The position numbers were made by a program, and so were the translations under genes. A DNA stretch of 64,000 nt from Marisalimonas sp016777705 (GTDB lineage Bacteria > Pseudomonadota > Alphaproteobacteria > Puniceispirillales > Marisalimonadaceae): NCBI RefSeq assembly GCF_047717795.1, contig NZ_CP159808.1:2108001-2172000 (forward strand), read 5' to 3'. The first letter of the stretch is position 1; each line of letters starts with the position of its first letter. This document shows positions 27,206 through 36,769 of this stretch, one piece after another. Below the pieces are notes generated by a model. The model had not been told where the DNA came from and searched no databases. It saw nothing but the letters and a program-made list of their open reading frames with translations.

Positions 27206-27320
27206 AATTTTCACTTAATTTACCTGATTAAAATGTGAATAATATGTGGATAAAATGATAAATACCAACTAAAGTCAATGACTTAGTAAAATTAAAAATT
27301 AATTTACATTATGTTGATAT

Positions 27321-28007
27321 TTATAAATATGATTGTCTATATATAGTGGATATGGGTTTAAAAGATTTTCTATGTAACTTGGATATTCCATATCTTAAAA
27401 TTGCTTTTTTATGCATATAAGTGCCATAACCGAAGTTATTTTCTAAATGATAATATGGATACATATAAGAATAATTTCTCATTATAGAGTCTCTTGTTTC
27501 TTTAGCTATTATACTTGCTAAAGCTATGGTTTTAGATTTACTGTCACCTTCAACAAGTGGACTTATATTATTATAAGGTAATTTTAATTTTTTTTGTTCA
27601 ACAGATGTAATTTCAACAACAGAAAAATCTGGCTTATATTTACCATCAATATAAATGTGAATTATATTTTCATAATCTTTAAAAGATTGTATCAGTGAAA
27701 ATATAGACCTTTTCATAGCAAGCGAATTCGCAAATGTAAGTCCATAAGTATCTATTTCTCTTTCAGAGGAAATTCCAGTAGAATACTTAATTGATTTATT
27801 TATTGAGTAAATAATTTCTTTTCTTTTTTTAGATTTTAATTTTTTACTATCGTTAACATCTGAGTGTAACAGCTTATGATTGCTAAAATCAATCCAACAA
27901 GCGGTAGCCACTAATGGGCCTGCCCATGAACCTCTACCGGCTTCGTCAACACCAATCATTTTTATATTATTCTTATGACATGCACTTTCTATGTCAAAGT
28001 TTGCCAC
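27321..28007 (-). CDS. rnhB: Ribonuclease HII
   Basis: A 228-residue RNase HII that removes ribonucleotides and RNA from RNA-DNA hybrids. GVDEAGRGSWAGPLVA holds the first acidic pair of the active site, IYIDGKYKP the next Asp, and EGDSKSKTIALASIIAKETRD the typical SxxAxASIxAK helix with the last acids. The stop of the upstream moaB and the start of this gene overlap at one base. It is full length and well conserved. Confidence 0.93.
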   Translation of the reverse strand: MANFDIESACHKNNIKMIGVDEAGRGSWAGPLVATACWIDFSNHKLLHSDVNDSKKLKSKKRKEIIYSINKSIKYSTGISSEREIDTYGLTFANSLAMKRSIFSLIQSFKDYENIIHIYIDGKYKPDFSVVEITSVEQKKLKLPYNNISPLVEGDSKSKTIALASIIAKETRDSIMRNYSYMYPYYHLENNFGYGTYMHKKAILRYGISKLHRKSFKPISTIYRQSYL

Positions 28008-28549
28008 TAGCTTTTCATTCTTGATATTTTATGTTCTTGAAGTCTCGGCATAATTTCAACAAAATTACAAGGTTTATGTCTTATATCTAGTTGATGAACT
28101 AAAATATCATCCCATCCATCTTTACAAGCTGATGGTGATCCAGGCAAACAAAATATATAAGTACCATTTGTTACACCAGCAAGAGCTCTGGACTGAAGTG
28201 CAGACGTACCTATTTTTGAATAAGATAACCATCGAAACATTTCCCCAAAACCATCAATCGACTTTTCAAAAAGTGTTTTCATTACTTCTGGAGTAATATC
28301 TCTTCCAGTTAGGCCTGTGCCACCAGTTGATATTACTACATCTGTTTTTGCATTATTAATCAAATTTTGAAATAATTGAGTTATCTGCTTAAAATCATCT
28401 TTTACTATTTTACGAGCTACAATATTGTGACCAGAATGCTCAATTCTATGTGCCAAAACATCGCCTGATTTGTCATTCTCTAAATCTCTTGTGTCGGATA
28501 TTGTAACAATTGCTATGTTAATTGGTAAGAAATCTACCTTGTTGTTCAT
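28007..28549 (-). CDS. moaB: Molybdenum cofactor biosynthesis protein B
   Basis: A 180-residue MoaB/MogA-fold protein that binds molybdopterin. Family markers are the ISDTRDLENDKSGD opening, the phosphate-binding STGGTGLTGRDITPE, and GSPSACKDGWDDIL near the end. It lies in a minus-strand run with rnhB and the lytic transglycosylase. No other molybdopterin genes are in the window, so the pathway must be encoded elsewhere. Confidence 0.93.
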   Translation of the reverse strand: MNNKVDFLPINIAIVTISDTRDLENDKSGDVLAHRIEHSGHNIVARKIVKDDFKQITQLFQNLINNAKTDVVISTGGTGLTGRDITPEVMKTLFEKSIDGFGEMFRWLSYSKIGTSALQSRALAGVTNGTYIFCLPGSPSACKDGWDDILVHQLDIRHKPCNFVEIMPRLQEHKISRMKS

Positions 28550-28567
28550 TTAACTTAACTTTCCATT

Positions 28568-30340
28568 TTATTTTTTAAAAAACACTTTAAAATCAATCGA
28601 TTTTCCTGAGGCTAACGCAAGTAAAATATCATTCTCTTGATTAAATCTTATTTTATATATCCATAAATTTGTTAATACTAATTTAATATAATTTCGAGTT
28701 TCCCTAGCTGGTAAACTTTCAAGCAATAATAAAGAATCCTTATATTTATAATCTTTATTTTTTGTCCATTTATTAAAATTACCCGGTCCAGCATTATAAC
28801 TTGCTAACATCCACATCAAGTCTTGATTAACTATTGGTAAATTTAATAGGAACTTCATATAGTTTGAACCAATCTGAATATTATGTGAAGGGTTATAAAG
28901 TAAATAGTTTTTACTTCTTCTGAGTCTATACTCTCTATTTTTCATTATAAATGCAGCTGTTGAGGGTATAATTTGCATCACACCCATAGCTTTTGAAGAA
29001 CTCTTTGCTCTTGGGTTAAAACCAGATTCTTGCCTTGCAATTGCATAAATTAAAGCTTTATCCTTTAAATTTGAAGTGCTCATTTTCCAAGAAGGCACAG
29101 GATACAGCCCTCCCAAAAAAACTTTATTATGATCATTTCTTAAAATTGCAGCTAATCTAAAAGTTAAACCAGGCATATTATTTTTAGACGTAAAAGATAA
29201 CAATTGAGGATAATCAGCTATATCAAATTTAGGTATTATTTTTCTAAACTCTCTTGCTGCTTTATGAAATTCATTAACTTCAATTAGAGCCATAGCCCTT
29301 AATCCACCGTCATGACTTTGAATTTTTTTAATTAAATTTTTGCTATATTTTGGTAAATTAAAATTTGGGTAATATTTGTAACCTAGCGATGCCATTGCTA
29401 AAGAACCATAAAATGTTCTTTCTCTAAGAGCAGCTTTTGTTAAATAATAATTAGCTTTTTTTGGCTCTCCTAAAATATAAGCTATTCGTGCTGACCAATA
29501 ACCACCAGCTGCTACAATACCGTCAGGTCCGTCATTATTCTCTATTAATTTATTAAAAAAATATTTTGACAAATTAATATCCTTATTCCTCCAAGATGCT
29601 AGCCCTCCCGCCAATAAAGCTAACGGGTTTGGCTTTATCGACAAACTTAAAGATAATCTTGCTTGTCTTATAGCTTTGTGATCAAGGTTAAAAATAAAAA
29701 GGGCGTGAGATAATTCAGCTCTTAATTGAGATAACTCTCTTTTATTTAAATATTTTTTAGTTTTTTTGCTATTAAGTAAATTCTCAGCATATTTAGTGTT
29801 TCTTTTATTAATTGCTCGCCTAAACTTAATTGAAGTGGAGTATGAAAACCTTGAATACTTGTTATTATTTAATGGAAATCTGGGTTTTAGAGCATTTGGT
29901 TTAAATGTTCCATATCCATTCAAGAATCCTTTTGTTGGCGCTTTAGGGCTCCTTACATTGTTAGGTTTTCTTTTTAATGCTATTCTGGAAATTCTTGTAG
30001 CGTCTGGGTGATCATTATATTTGTCGAGCCATATTTTTAAATCTTTATAAGAACTTCTCCAACCCGTTGGATGCAAGTATCTCTCAGCATAGACGTTACC
30101 CAATAATATTTTATTATCCAATTTTTTGATAAGGACATCAATTTTTTTCCAATCTCGAGCTTTTTTATTTTTAATAGGCTTATTTTGAATTTTAAAAATT
30201 TCTTTATAAATTTTGATGTCTTTAGAAGCTAAAACTTTCGTATATTCTTTAAAATCTCCTAATGAAGGATTGCTGACTAAAGACAGACTAAATGTAATAT
30301 AGAAAATTAATATTAAGTATTTTTTATAATATTTTATCAC
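28568..30340 (-). CDS. slt: Soluble lytic murein transglycosylase
   Basis: A 590-residue periplasmic enzyme that cleaves peptidoglycan glycan strands. An N-terminal hydrophobic signal (YLILIFYITFSLSLV) is followed by a long alpha-superhelical region, then the lysozyme-like domain: AIARQESGFNPRAKSSSKAM with the catalytic Glu, MGVMQIIPSTA, and SYNAGPGNFNKW. The start is placed at a GTG (30340) that overlaps the upstream stop as GTGA; a longer TTG-initiated frame from 30391 would run into the preceding gene. The coupling to a DNA-repair gene is probably only positional. Confidence 0.88.
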   Translation of the reverse strand: MIKYYKKYLILIFYITFSLSLVSNPSLGDFKEYTKVLASKDIKIYKEIFKIQNKPIKNKKARDWKKIDVLIKKLDNKILLGNVYAERYLHPTGWRSSYKDLKIWLDKYNDHPDATRISRIALKRKPNNVRSPKAPTKGFLNGYGTFKPNALKPRFPLNNNKYSRFSYSTSIKFRRAINKRNTKYAENLLNSKKTKKYLNKRELSQLRAELSHALFIFNLDHKAIRQARLSLSLSIKPNPLALLAGGLASWRNKDINLSKYFFNKLIENNDGPDGIVAAGGYWSARIAYILGEPKKANYYLTKAALRERTFYGSLAMASLGYKYYPNFNLPKYSKNLIKKIQSHDGGLRAMALIEVNEFHKAAREFRKIIPKFDIADYPQLLSFTSKNNMPGLTFRLAAILRNDHNKVFLGGLYPVPSWKMSTSNLKDKALIYAIARQESGFNPRAKSSSKAMGVMQIIPSTAAFIMKNREYRLRRSKNYLLYNPSHNIQIGSNYMKFLLNLPIVNQDLMWMLASYNAGPGNFNKWTKNKDYKYKDSLLLLESLPARETRNYIKLVLTNLWIYKIRFNQENDILLALASGKSIDFKVFFKK

Positions 30341-31149
30341 TTTATTATAATTTCTTTTATTTTTTTTCTTAACAACTTCATGTCCTCCCAAGCTTCTTTT
30401 TTCATATCAGGTCGCATTAATAAATATGAAATGCCAAGAGTAGGAAGTACATAAATATTATCTTCTATTTCACTATTATTATAATATGAATTAGATTTTA
30501 AAGAATACCATTGGCCTCTCGATTTAATAATACTTTGACTTAGACCTAATGTTTGATTAGTGGCCACTTCTCCTAAACATAAAATAATTTTTGGTTTTAT
30601 TAATTTTATCAAATTAAAAATAAAGGGTCTACAAATATTTATTTCTTGTTCAGTTGGATATCTATTACCTGGAGGTCGCCAAGGTACTCCATTTACTATA
30701 AAAATGTTTTCTCTTTTTAAATCTATAGCCTTTAAAATTTTATCAAAGAGATTACCCTTCTCAGAAACAAACGACTTTCCAGCCATATCTTCTTCTGAAT
30801 TGGGTGCTCCATCTATGACTAAAATATCAGAGTTTTTATAACCTTGAAATTCAATAAAATTTTTAGCTGTTTTTTTTAAACTGCAACCTTCAAATTTTTT
30901 GAATAGATCTTCTAATTCTTTTAAGTTTTGGGCTGTAATTGCAATATCATAAGCTTTTTGTTCTTCATTCAAAATTATATTACTTATTGATGTATTATTA
31001 TCAATATTTTTACAATTTTTATTTTGTTCTAAGGATTTATTTTTTTGTATTTGCTCATTTTGTGAAATTGATAAGTTAACACCTATGTCTTGATAAAACA
31101 TTAATATACTTAGTATTTCTTCATGATTTTTAATTTCTAATTGTTTCAA
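30337..31149 (-). CDS. Uracil-DNA glycosylase, family 4
   Basis: A 270-residue glycosylase that removes uracil from DNA. The catalytic loop is IDGAPNSEEDMAGKSF, NGVPWRPPGNRYPTEQEI follows, and ILCLGEVATNQTLG is the uracil-recognition strand, all as in family 4/5 (phage SPO1-like) enzymes. These enzymes usually carry four cluster-ligating Cys; some Cys (the one near CSLKK and the CRPF one) are visible, so an iron-sulfur cluster is possible. The first ~100 residues are low-complexity and Asn/Lys-rich. It overlaps slt by 4 bp. Confidence 0.87.
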   Translation of the reverse strand: MKQLEIKNHEEILSILMFYQDIGVNLSISQNEQIQKNKSLEQNKNCKNIDNNTSISNIILNEEQKAYDIAITAQNLKELEDLFKKFEGCSLKKTAKNFIEFQGYKNSDILVIDGAPNSEEDMAGKSFVSEKGNLFDKILKAIDLKRENIFIVNGVPWRPPGNRYPTEQEINICRPFIFNLIKLIKPKIILCLGEVATNQTLGLSQSIIKSRGQWYSLKSNSYYNNSEIEDNIYVLPTLGISYLLMRPDMKKEAWEDMKLLRKKIKEIIIK

Positions 31150-31246
31150 TTAAAACTTTCCTGTAAATTTTAACATTTAATATACTCATTAAATTAGTTT
31201 GTATTGATTTTTTATTAAAGCTATATTTTTTAATTTGGTTAATTTT

Positions 31247-32868
31247 ATGATTAAATTTATAATTATATTTCTTACCATAAGTTTTTATGGTTGTACTATG
31301 AATTCTAATATTTCCAAATTTTCAGACATTGAGGTTACGAATAAAAAAAGTCCTTCGATAAACGCTCTTTATCTATCAGCTAATTATTCTATTTCTAAAG
31401 GTGACGCTTATACAGCAGCTAAAACACTTAACTCAAATATTAAAGATTTAGAACTCTTAAAACTTAAATTTATTTCAAATTTAATAAGTGGTAATTTTAA
31501 ACAAGCATATAATATTTCTAATTCACTAAATATTAATAATAAAAATGGGCCTGTGTATGAACTACCAAAATTTGCCCTTACTTTGAAAAACTATGAATTA
31601 GAGCAAAGTTTGCTTGTTGCAAAAAAAATAAAAAATTTTTTGAATTTACATGATGTTGTCCCTTTAATTAATTATTGGTTACTTCATCTAAAAGAAAAAA
31701 AAGATTTAAATTTTGATTATATATCTAAAGATATTTCTATTTATAAATTGTTGATTTTAGAAAACTTTTATGCATCAAAAAAATTAAAGAAAATTGTAGA
31801 TGAAAACATAAATCTTAAAAATTTAAATAATAACGATTTACTGCTGTTGGCTGGATATTATTTTAGAGTTAATGACATTGATAAATTTAAAACTATTATT
31901 CAAAAAAATCTGCCTAATCAATTTGATAAAAAACTTTTAATAAAAAATATTTCTAAAACTAAAAATATTTTCAGTGAAGTACCAGATTTAAATATTATTT
32001 TGGCCTCTAAAATTTATAACAATGTCAAAGTAAATAATTTACAAGAATATTCATATTCTCATCTAAAAATTTTATTAGAACTCGCTCTTTACTTATATCC
32101 AAACATGGATATTGCTAAATACTCACTTGCTGAAATATATGATGATCAAAAATCAAAAGAAATAGCTCTAAAAAAACTTAATTCAATTTCTTCAGAATCT
32201 TTTTTTATTTGCCCAGTAATCTAAAAAAGCTATCAATACTTAAATCATCAAGACTAAATGCTGAACATAAAAAACATTTATTTAAAATTAAAGATAAATG
32301 GCCAAATAATAAATTTATTATGTTGCAAATGGCAGATTACTTTAAATCTAAAAGTAATTTTTATGAAGCCATACAAATATATAAGAAAATAATTGAAAAT
32401 CATGGCGAAAATAATCGTCTATTATTTTTATATGCCTCTAGTTTAGATAAAATGGGAGATTGGCATAAGGCAAAAGAATTATTAATAAAGATTTTAAAAA
32501 CAGACCCTGAAGAAACGTATACTTTAAACTACTTTGCTTATAGTTTAGCTCTAAGGGATGAAGAATTAGATTTGGCCCTCAATCATATTAAAAAAGCTTT
32601 ATCTTTAGATCCTAATAATGGTTTTTTTCTTGATACTCTTGGTTGGGTTGAATTTAAAAGAGAGAACTATATGTCTTCCGTTTTTTATCTTGAAAAATCA
32701 ATTATGATTTTACCAAGAAGCTCTGAAGTTATGGACCACCTTGGTGATTGTTATTTGAAGTTAGGTAGAACGAAAGAAGCAGTTTATGAATGGAAAAAAG
32801 CATTGAAATATGAAAATAATATTACTGTGATTAATTCATTAAAAGATAAGTTAAATAAACATGAATAA
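31247..32868 (+). pseudogene. TPR lipoprotein split by a one-base frameshift
   Basis: Two adjoining frames, 31247-32224 and 32209-32868, read as one tetratricopeptide-repeat lipoprotein of about 540 residues. The first part begins with a lipoprotein signal (FLTISFYGC). The second half has clear TPR units (YEAIQIYKKIIENHG, LDLALNHIKKALSLDPNNGFF, and KEAVYEWKKALKY). The break falls in a run of seven T at about 32200-32206; one more T would join ESFFYLPSNLKKLS without loss. So it is a sequencing or assembly error, true decay, or slippage. A TPR protein before ispE is common in alphaproteobacteria. It overlaps ispE by 8 bp. Confidence 0.75.
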
Positions 32869-33769
32869 ATATTATTCAATAATTGCTCCTGCAAAACTTA
32901 ACCTAAATTTGTTTATTAAAGGAAAAAATAAAAATGGATATCATTTATTAGAAAGCGATATATGTTTCTTAGAGTTAACTGATAAAATATACATTAAAAA
33001 AAGTAACAAAGATTTATTTAATCAAAGTAAAACACCTAATAATTTCAACATTGACCCTAACGATAATTTAATTTTTAAAGCTATAAACCAATTTAGAATA
33101 TTAACTAAATGGAATATAAAATTTGAAGTTTACTTAGATAAAAAAATACCTATTGGAGCTGGATTAGGCGGAGGATCAGCAGATGCTGCTTCCACTTTAA
33201 TATTATTAAGAAACTTATACAATAAAGAACATAATATAAAAAAAATTGACTTATCAACACTTTATAATATAGGGATAGATTTAGGGTCAGATGTTCCAGC
33301 ATGCCTACATAGCAAAGATTTAAGACTTGGAGGATATGGTAATAAAATAACAAGAACAAAAGTAATTAATAATTATTATTTTTTGTTAATTAATCCAAAA
33401 ATAAATTTATCAACTAGAGAAGTGTTTCAGCAGTATGATGCTTCCAACTCAAATGAGAGTAACATTCCTGACGCACGTTTTGGAAATATTAATATACATA
33501 ATTCTCTTTTATCATCAGCAATTGACTTGGCTCCTCAGATTTCATCTGTGTTGTCACATTTACAGAAATCGAAGACTATAACAGCTTATGGAATGACAGG
33601 AAGTGGCTCAACATGTTTTGGAATTTTTAAAAATATTAATGAAATCATAAAATTCTTAGAATTTTTTAATAAACAGGATAATCCTAACTACTTTATTTGG
33701 TATGGACAAAAAAAAAATTATAACATGAACAGAATAAGAACCTCTAAAACACTTGAAAATATAGTTTAA
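32861..33769 (+). CDS. ispE: 4-diphosphocytidyl-2-C-methyl-D-erythritol kinase
   Basis: A 302-residue GHMP kinase of the MEP isoprenoid pathway. The N-terminal APAKLNLNLFIKGKNKNGYH and the ATP loop PIGAGLGGGSADAAS are diagnostic; the third motif TAYGMTGSGSTCFGIF is close to the end. It overlaps the TPR gene, so the two are cotranscribed, and it is followed by tRNA-Gln. Confidence 0.95.
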   Translation: MNKYYSIIAPAKLNLNLFIKGKNKNGYHLLESDICFLELTDKIYIKKSNKDLFNQSKTPNNFNIDPNDNLIFKAINQFRILTKWNIKFEVYLDKKIPIGAGLGGGSADAASTLILLRNLYNKEHNIKKIDLSTLYNIGIDLGSDVPACLHSKDLRLGGYGNKITRTKVINNYYFLLINPKINLSTREVFQQYDASNSNESNIPDARFGNINIHNSLLSSAIDLAPQISSVLSHLQKSKTITAYGMTGSGSTCFGIFKNINEIIKFLEFFNKQDNPNYFIWYGQKKNYNMNRIRTSKTLENIV

Positions 33770-33791
33770 ATAATGTAATTCAATAATCAAT

Positions 33792-33866
33792 TGGGGTGTA
33801 GCCAAGTGGTAAGGCATCGGGTTTTGATCTCGTGTACCGTAGGTTCGAATCCTACCGCCCCAGCCA
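33792..33866 (+). tRNA. tRNA-Gln (TTG), integration site
   Basis: Acceptor stem TGGGGTG pairs with CGCCCCA (one G-T pair), D-arm GCCAAGTGGTAAGGC, anticodon loop TTTTGAT (anticodon TTG), T-arm GGTTCGAATCC, and an encoded CCA at 33864-33866. The anticodon stem has a U-U at its outer end and one G-U pair. The 3' part from 33848 is repeated at 39402, marking the integration site of the element to the right; the tRNA itself is kept whole. Confidence 0.95.
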
Positions 33867-33874
33867 TATATATA
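33848..33874. repeat. attL of tRNA-Gln integrative element
   Basis: A 27-bp exact direct repeat with 39402-39428. It includes the 3' half of the T-arm, the acceptor stem, CCA and a TATATATA tail. The two copies bound about 5.53 kb that contains an integrase gene. Confidence 0.92.
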
Positions 33875-33911
33875 ACCCCTTGTTTTTTAATAATAATTTC
33901 ACGGTATTTAT

Positions 33912-33936
33912 ACAAATGTACTAAGTTTGTACTAAG
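33912..33936. repeat. Inner 25-bp repeat near attL (arm-type site)
   Basis: Exact copy of 39316-39340, containing GTACTAAG twice. It lies 37 bp inside attL, where tyrosine integrases bind with their N-terminal domain. Probably an integrase arm site. Confidence 0.7.
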
Positions 33937-33972
33937 CCCAATTTAACTTGTTTCCCATAAGAAACTTATGCT

Positions 33973-34698
33973 TTATACATGCTTACCCATTACTTCTAAT
34001 CTAGCAATGATTTTATCATAATTTAAGTGATTTCTTTTAGCAAAACTCCTTAAACTATCTGCACTTTTTGACAAATTACATGGTGAACATATCAAAACCA
34101 TATTGTCTGGAACTGTTAATCCACCTCTATTTGCAGGATAAATATGGTCTACATGACAGTTTTCATAAACTAAATTTGTTTCACAATAAGGACATCTTGG
34201 ATAATTCACTAATTGTGATTTAAGAGATAATTTTATCTCACCCTGACCTCTTCTCTTTTCTCCATCAAATGCTGCAGCTTTAGCCTTCCACATATCAATC
34301 TTACTTTGTTCTATGATAGTGTCATCTTGAACATTAGGACTTACATTTTTATAGCTCTTGTATTGTCTAGGAATTATTTTATTACTAAATAATTTTTGAA
34401 GTTGTTTTTGGCATTTAACTATTTCTAAAGTTAAGTCAGTTAAAAACTTCTTCTGGTCTTTATATATCTTAATATCTTTTTTGAGTTTTCTGACTTTGTC
34501 TGTGTCAGGTTGTTTGAAAAACATATTAGATGGCTGAACTTTAAACTCACTTAGTCTTTTTACTTTTTTATCATAAAGTTCCTTGTTCTTATTTATAAAT
34601 GCTACCCTTCCATTAGCTATGTTTACAAGTTGAGTAATATTACTTTCTAGGGTCTTAATTTTCTGTTGTTTAGATTGATTTTTAAAAGTCCATTGCAT
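33973..34698 (-). CDS. HNH endonuclease-domain protein
   Basis: A 241-residue protein. The N-terminal ~150 residues are Lys-rich and probably coiled (KQQKIKTLESNITQLVN onward). The C-terminal HNH domain is clear: CPYC (169-172), VDHIYP with Asp184-His185, and ICSPCN (Cys204, Cys207, Asn208), so it has zinc-binding Cys pairs and the His-Asn metal site. Such nucleases occur as homing, packaging or defence enzymes in mobile elements. It is the first gene inside attL and reads toward it. Confidence 0.75.
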   Translation of the reverse strand: MQWTFKNQSKQQKIKTLESNITQLVNIANGRVAFINKNKELYDKKVKRLSEFKVQPSNMFFKQPDTDKVRKLKKDIKIYKDQKKFLTDLTLEIVKCQKQLQKLFSNKIIPRQYKSYKNVSPNVQDDTIIEQSKIDMWKAKAAAFDGEKRRGQGEIKLSLKSQLVNYPRCPYCETNLVYENCHVDHIYPANRGGLTVPDNMVLICSPCNLSKSADSLRSFAKRNHLNYDKIIARLEVMGKHV

Positions 34699-34751
34699 TT
34701 TATAGCAGCCTGTATTTTGACTAATCTAAAGTTTTTAAGCATTAAACTTTG

Positions 34752-35306
34752 TCAATTTATATTAAAACATTTACTAAGATTATCTTTTTTATTAATTATA
34801 AATTTTCCAAAATACTTTTTATTGTTATTTTTACTATGCTTACCTTGATGTAAATATACATTGAGTACATTAAATTTAAGTATATCCCTTATTAACTCTT
34901 TGGGCACAACCATATTTCGTCTTTTGGTAACCTGTTCAAAGTTTGAAAAATAATTAACATTTTTAGTTTTAAAAGCGACTGTTTTGTACCATGCCCAAAT
35001 TGATATGGAATAAAATGGTAAAGTAAAATTTTTAGATTGGTAATCATTTAAAAAATCATAATGTTTATTAATATCTAATACTTCATCTTCATTTAATAAT
35101 AATTTAATCTCCTTATAACTTATATTCCCATTATTTTTGTGTGTTTTACAATTTGAATATTTAAGATTTAATCTATCTTTATTGATAGAAATAAAGTCTT
35201 GTCCGTTAGTAAAGCTTTTAAAATCTAGATTATTACCTTGATTAGCGAAGGAAAAATTATAGTTCAAAATCACCATAATAATAGATATAAAAATATTTTT
35301 TTTCAT
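34752..35306 (-). CDS. Secreted protein of unknown function
   Basis: About 184 residues from the ATG at 35306, followed by an N-terminal signal (KKNIFISIIMVILNYNFSFANQ, cleaved near FAN or SFA). The mature part is Lys/Asn-rich with ISIWAWYKTVAF in the middle and a basic end. I do not recognise the family. It lies in the mobile element next to the HNH gene and shares its direction. Confidence 0.55.
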   Translation of the reverse strand: MKKNIFISIIMVILNYNFSFANQGNNLDFKSFTNGQDFISINKDRLNLKYSNCKTHKNNGNISYKEIKLLLNEDEVLDINKHYDFLNDYQSKNFTLPFYSISIWAWYKTVAFKTKNVNYFSNFEQVTKRRNMVVPKELIRDILKFNVLNVYLHQGKHSKNNNKKYFGKFIINKKDNLSKCFNIN

Positions 35307-35406
35307 AAATAAAACTATCTTTGCTGTACCAATTAACACTTTTATAATTTAATTATTTTTAATAATTAATTTATTATATGTAATATAGAATTAAAAGGAA
35401 TACTAT

Positions 35407-35754
35407 TTGAGATGGGAAGAGATGGATAAAGAATTATTTAAAAAGATGCTCAATAATAGAAACTTTACAGATGAGCTCACAAAAAAACAAGATGAATGGG
35501 AACGGGCTAATAAAATTTTTCCTGATACAGCACCTTTTGGTATGGGGCTTACTATTGCAGTTATTTGTTTTATAATTTTTATACCATTTGAAACAAGCCA
35601 ACAGTTTAAAACTATTTATTCTACTATAATAGGAATAATTGGAGGTATTGCTCAAAGTTACAGAATAAAGAAATATTATGATGAACGTGAACTTAGGTTC
35701 AATTACATCAAAGAAGATTTAATGTTTAAATATGAAAATGATAAACAAGATTAG
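35407..35754 (+). CDS. Small membrane protein, unknown
   Basis: A 115-residue protein with two hydrophobic stretches (MGLTIAVICFIIFIPF and TIYSTIIGIIGGIAQ) and charged ends. The start is a TTG at 35407, supported by AAAAGGA seven bases upstream; an ATG at 35422 is the alternative but has the purine-rich sequence too close. No known domain is visible. It is divergent from the secreted-protein gene. Confidence 0.5.
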   Translation: MRWEEMDKELFKKMLNNRNFTDELTKKQDEWERANKIFPDTAPFGMGLTIAVICFIIFIPFETSQQFKTIYSTIIGIIGGIAQSYRIKKYYDERELRFNYIKEDLMFKYENDKQD

Positions 35755-35786
35755 TTTAATACATATCAGTTTCTTTTTATAATATC

Positions 35787-35996
35787 CTATAAATCATACT
35801 TTCTCTGATACTCAGCTTGTAACTCAGGGGTGATAGTAATGTTTCTGCACTTAGATGCAGGTCCATATGTACCACCTCTCAAACCTCTCATCTTGTTACT
35901 CTTATGACCTCCCCAACGGTTGTTGGAGAAGCCACGTAGGTAATTAGGCATATCTGATAGTTTCTGATTATAGTCTCTATGCTGTTTCTTTTTCAT
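35787..35996 (-). CDS. Small basic protein, coupled to Fis-like gene
   Basis: Sixty-nine residues, very basic (KKKQHRDYNQK, RWGGHKSNKMRGLRGG), with no known domain; it may bind nucleic acid. Its start overlaps the stop of the upstream Fis-like gene (ATGA), so the two are translated together. Confidence 0.5.
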   Translation of the reverse strand: MKKKQHRDYNQKLSDMPNYLRGFSNNRWGGHKSNKMRGLRGGTYGPASKCRNITITPELQAEYQRKYDL

Positions 35997-36190
35997 TTAG
36001 ATGTCCTCCTATATGTCTTAGGCATACCTAAATGACGCATTTTCCTATGTAATCCTGAATAATGCATACCTAAAGTCTCAGCAGACTTGCGTAAGCTGTA
36101 TTCATTGTCTTGAAGAACATCATTAATAAACATAATCTCAAACTGTTCTCTAGCGTCTCTGAGACTGTTATGTGTGTATAGTCTACCCAT
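35993..36190 (-). CDS. Fis-type helix-turn-helix small regulator
   Basis: Sixty-five residues from the ATG at 36190, which has TAGGAG eight bases before it; a longer frame to 36313 lacks such a site. The second half, SLRKSAETLGMHYSGLHRKMRHLGM, matches the C-terminal Fis/NtrC DNA-binding helix-turn-helix, with the preceding FEIMFINDVLQ as the usual first helix. It probably regulates the element or its excision. Nothing else of an NtrC-type activator is attached. Confidence 0.65.
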   Translation of the reverse strand: MGRLYTHNSLRDAREQFEIMFINDVLQDNEYSLRKSAETLGMHYSGLHRKMRHLGMPKTYRRTSK

Positions 36191-36769
36191 TAATAAACTC
36201 CTATAATGTAAGGGTGCATATATGTATTTAAGGATTAGCTTAATACTAGCTAAGTAATTGAAATACATAACTATTGTGATTCCCATAGGTGGCCAACGAA
36301 GAAGGTTTTTCAACCAAATCCGTTAACTTACTACAAGAATACTTTGGTAAGGGATTTTCGCTCAACATGACCGTAAGCTTTTATGAGGTGGCAATTTTTA
36401 AGCTTTGCCCAATGCTATCAGCAGAATTTATCTGGTTACTTTCTTTAAACCTTTTTATACAGAAGCAACTTGTATTACAGCTACTCAATCTGAACTCGTT
36501 GGCCAAAAGTTAGCTCATAAGTCATCGTTAAAAAGTGGTCTGAACATTCGTGGGTTCTCGCTAGGAAGTGGCAAGAATGAGAGAGGTTTTTGTATATATA
36601 TAGTTATACCTATTTTGTATAAAAAGTCAAGTCTTTCTGCGGCTTTCCAGTGATTTATTTTAATAATTGCTTTATATAAGTTGTAAATATAATTTTTTAA
36701 ATTATAGGAACACTTTTATAAAATATCTAAATACTTAACAAATAAAATCTAACCTGCTAGCCTACATTT
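36191..36769. other. 579-bp stretch without a confident gene
   Basis: Only short overlapping frames occur and none has a ribosome binding site or a recognised product. TGGCCAACGA (36290-36299) and TCGTTGGCCA (36496-36505) are perfect inverted copies, enclosing a segment less AT-rich than the flanks. It may hold a structured RNA or the decayed remains of a gene. The last ~100 bp should contain the promoter of the lyase-like gene. Confidence 0.5.

Noticed and set aside
36289..36653. Two overlapping plus-strand frames
   Set aside because: No ribosome binding site, no recognised product and they overlap each other in different frames; treated as a gene-free or decayed stretch.
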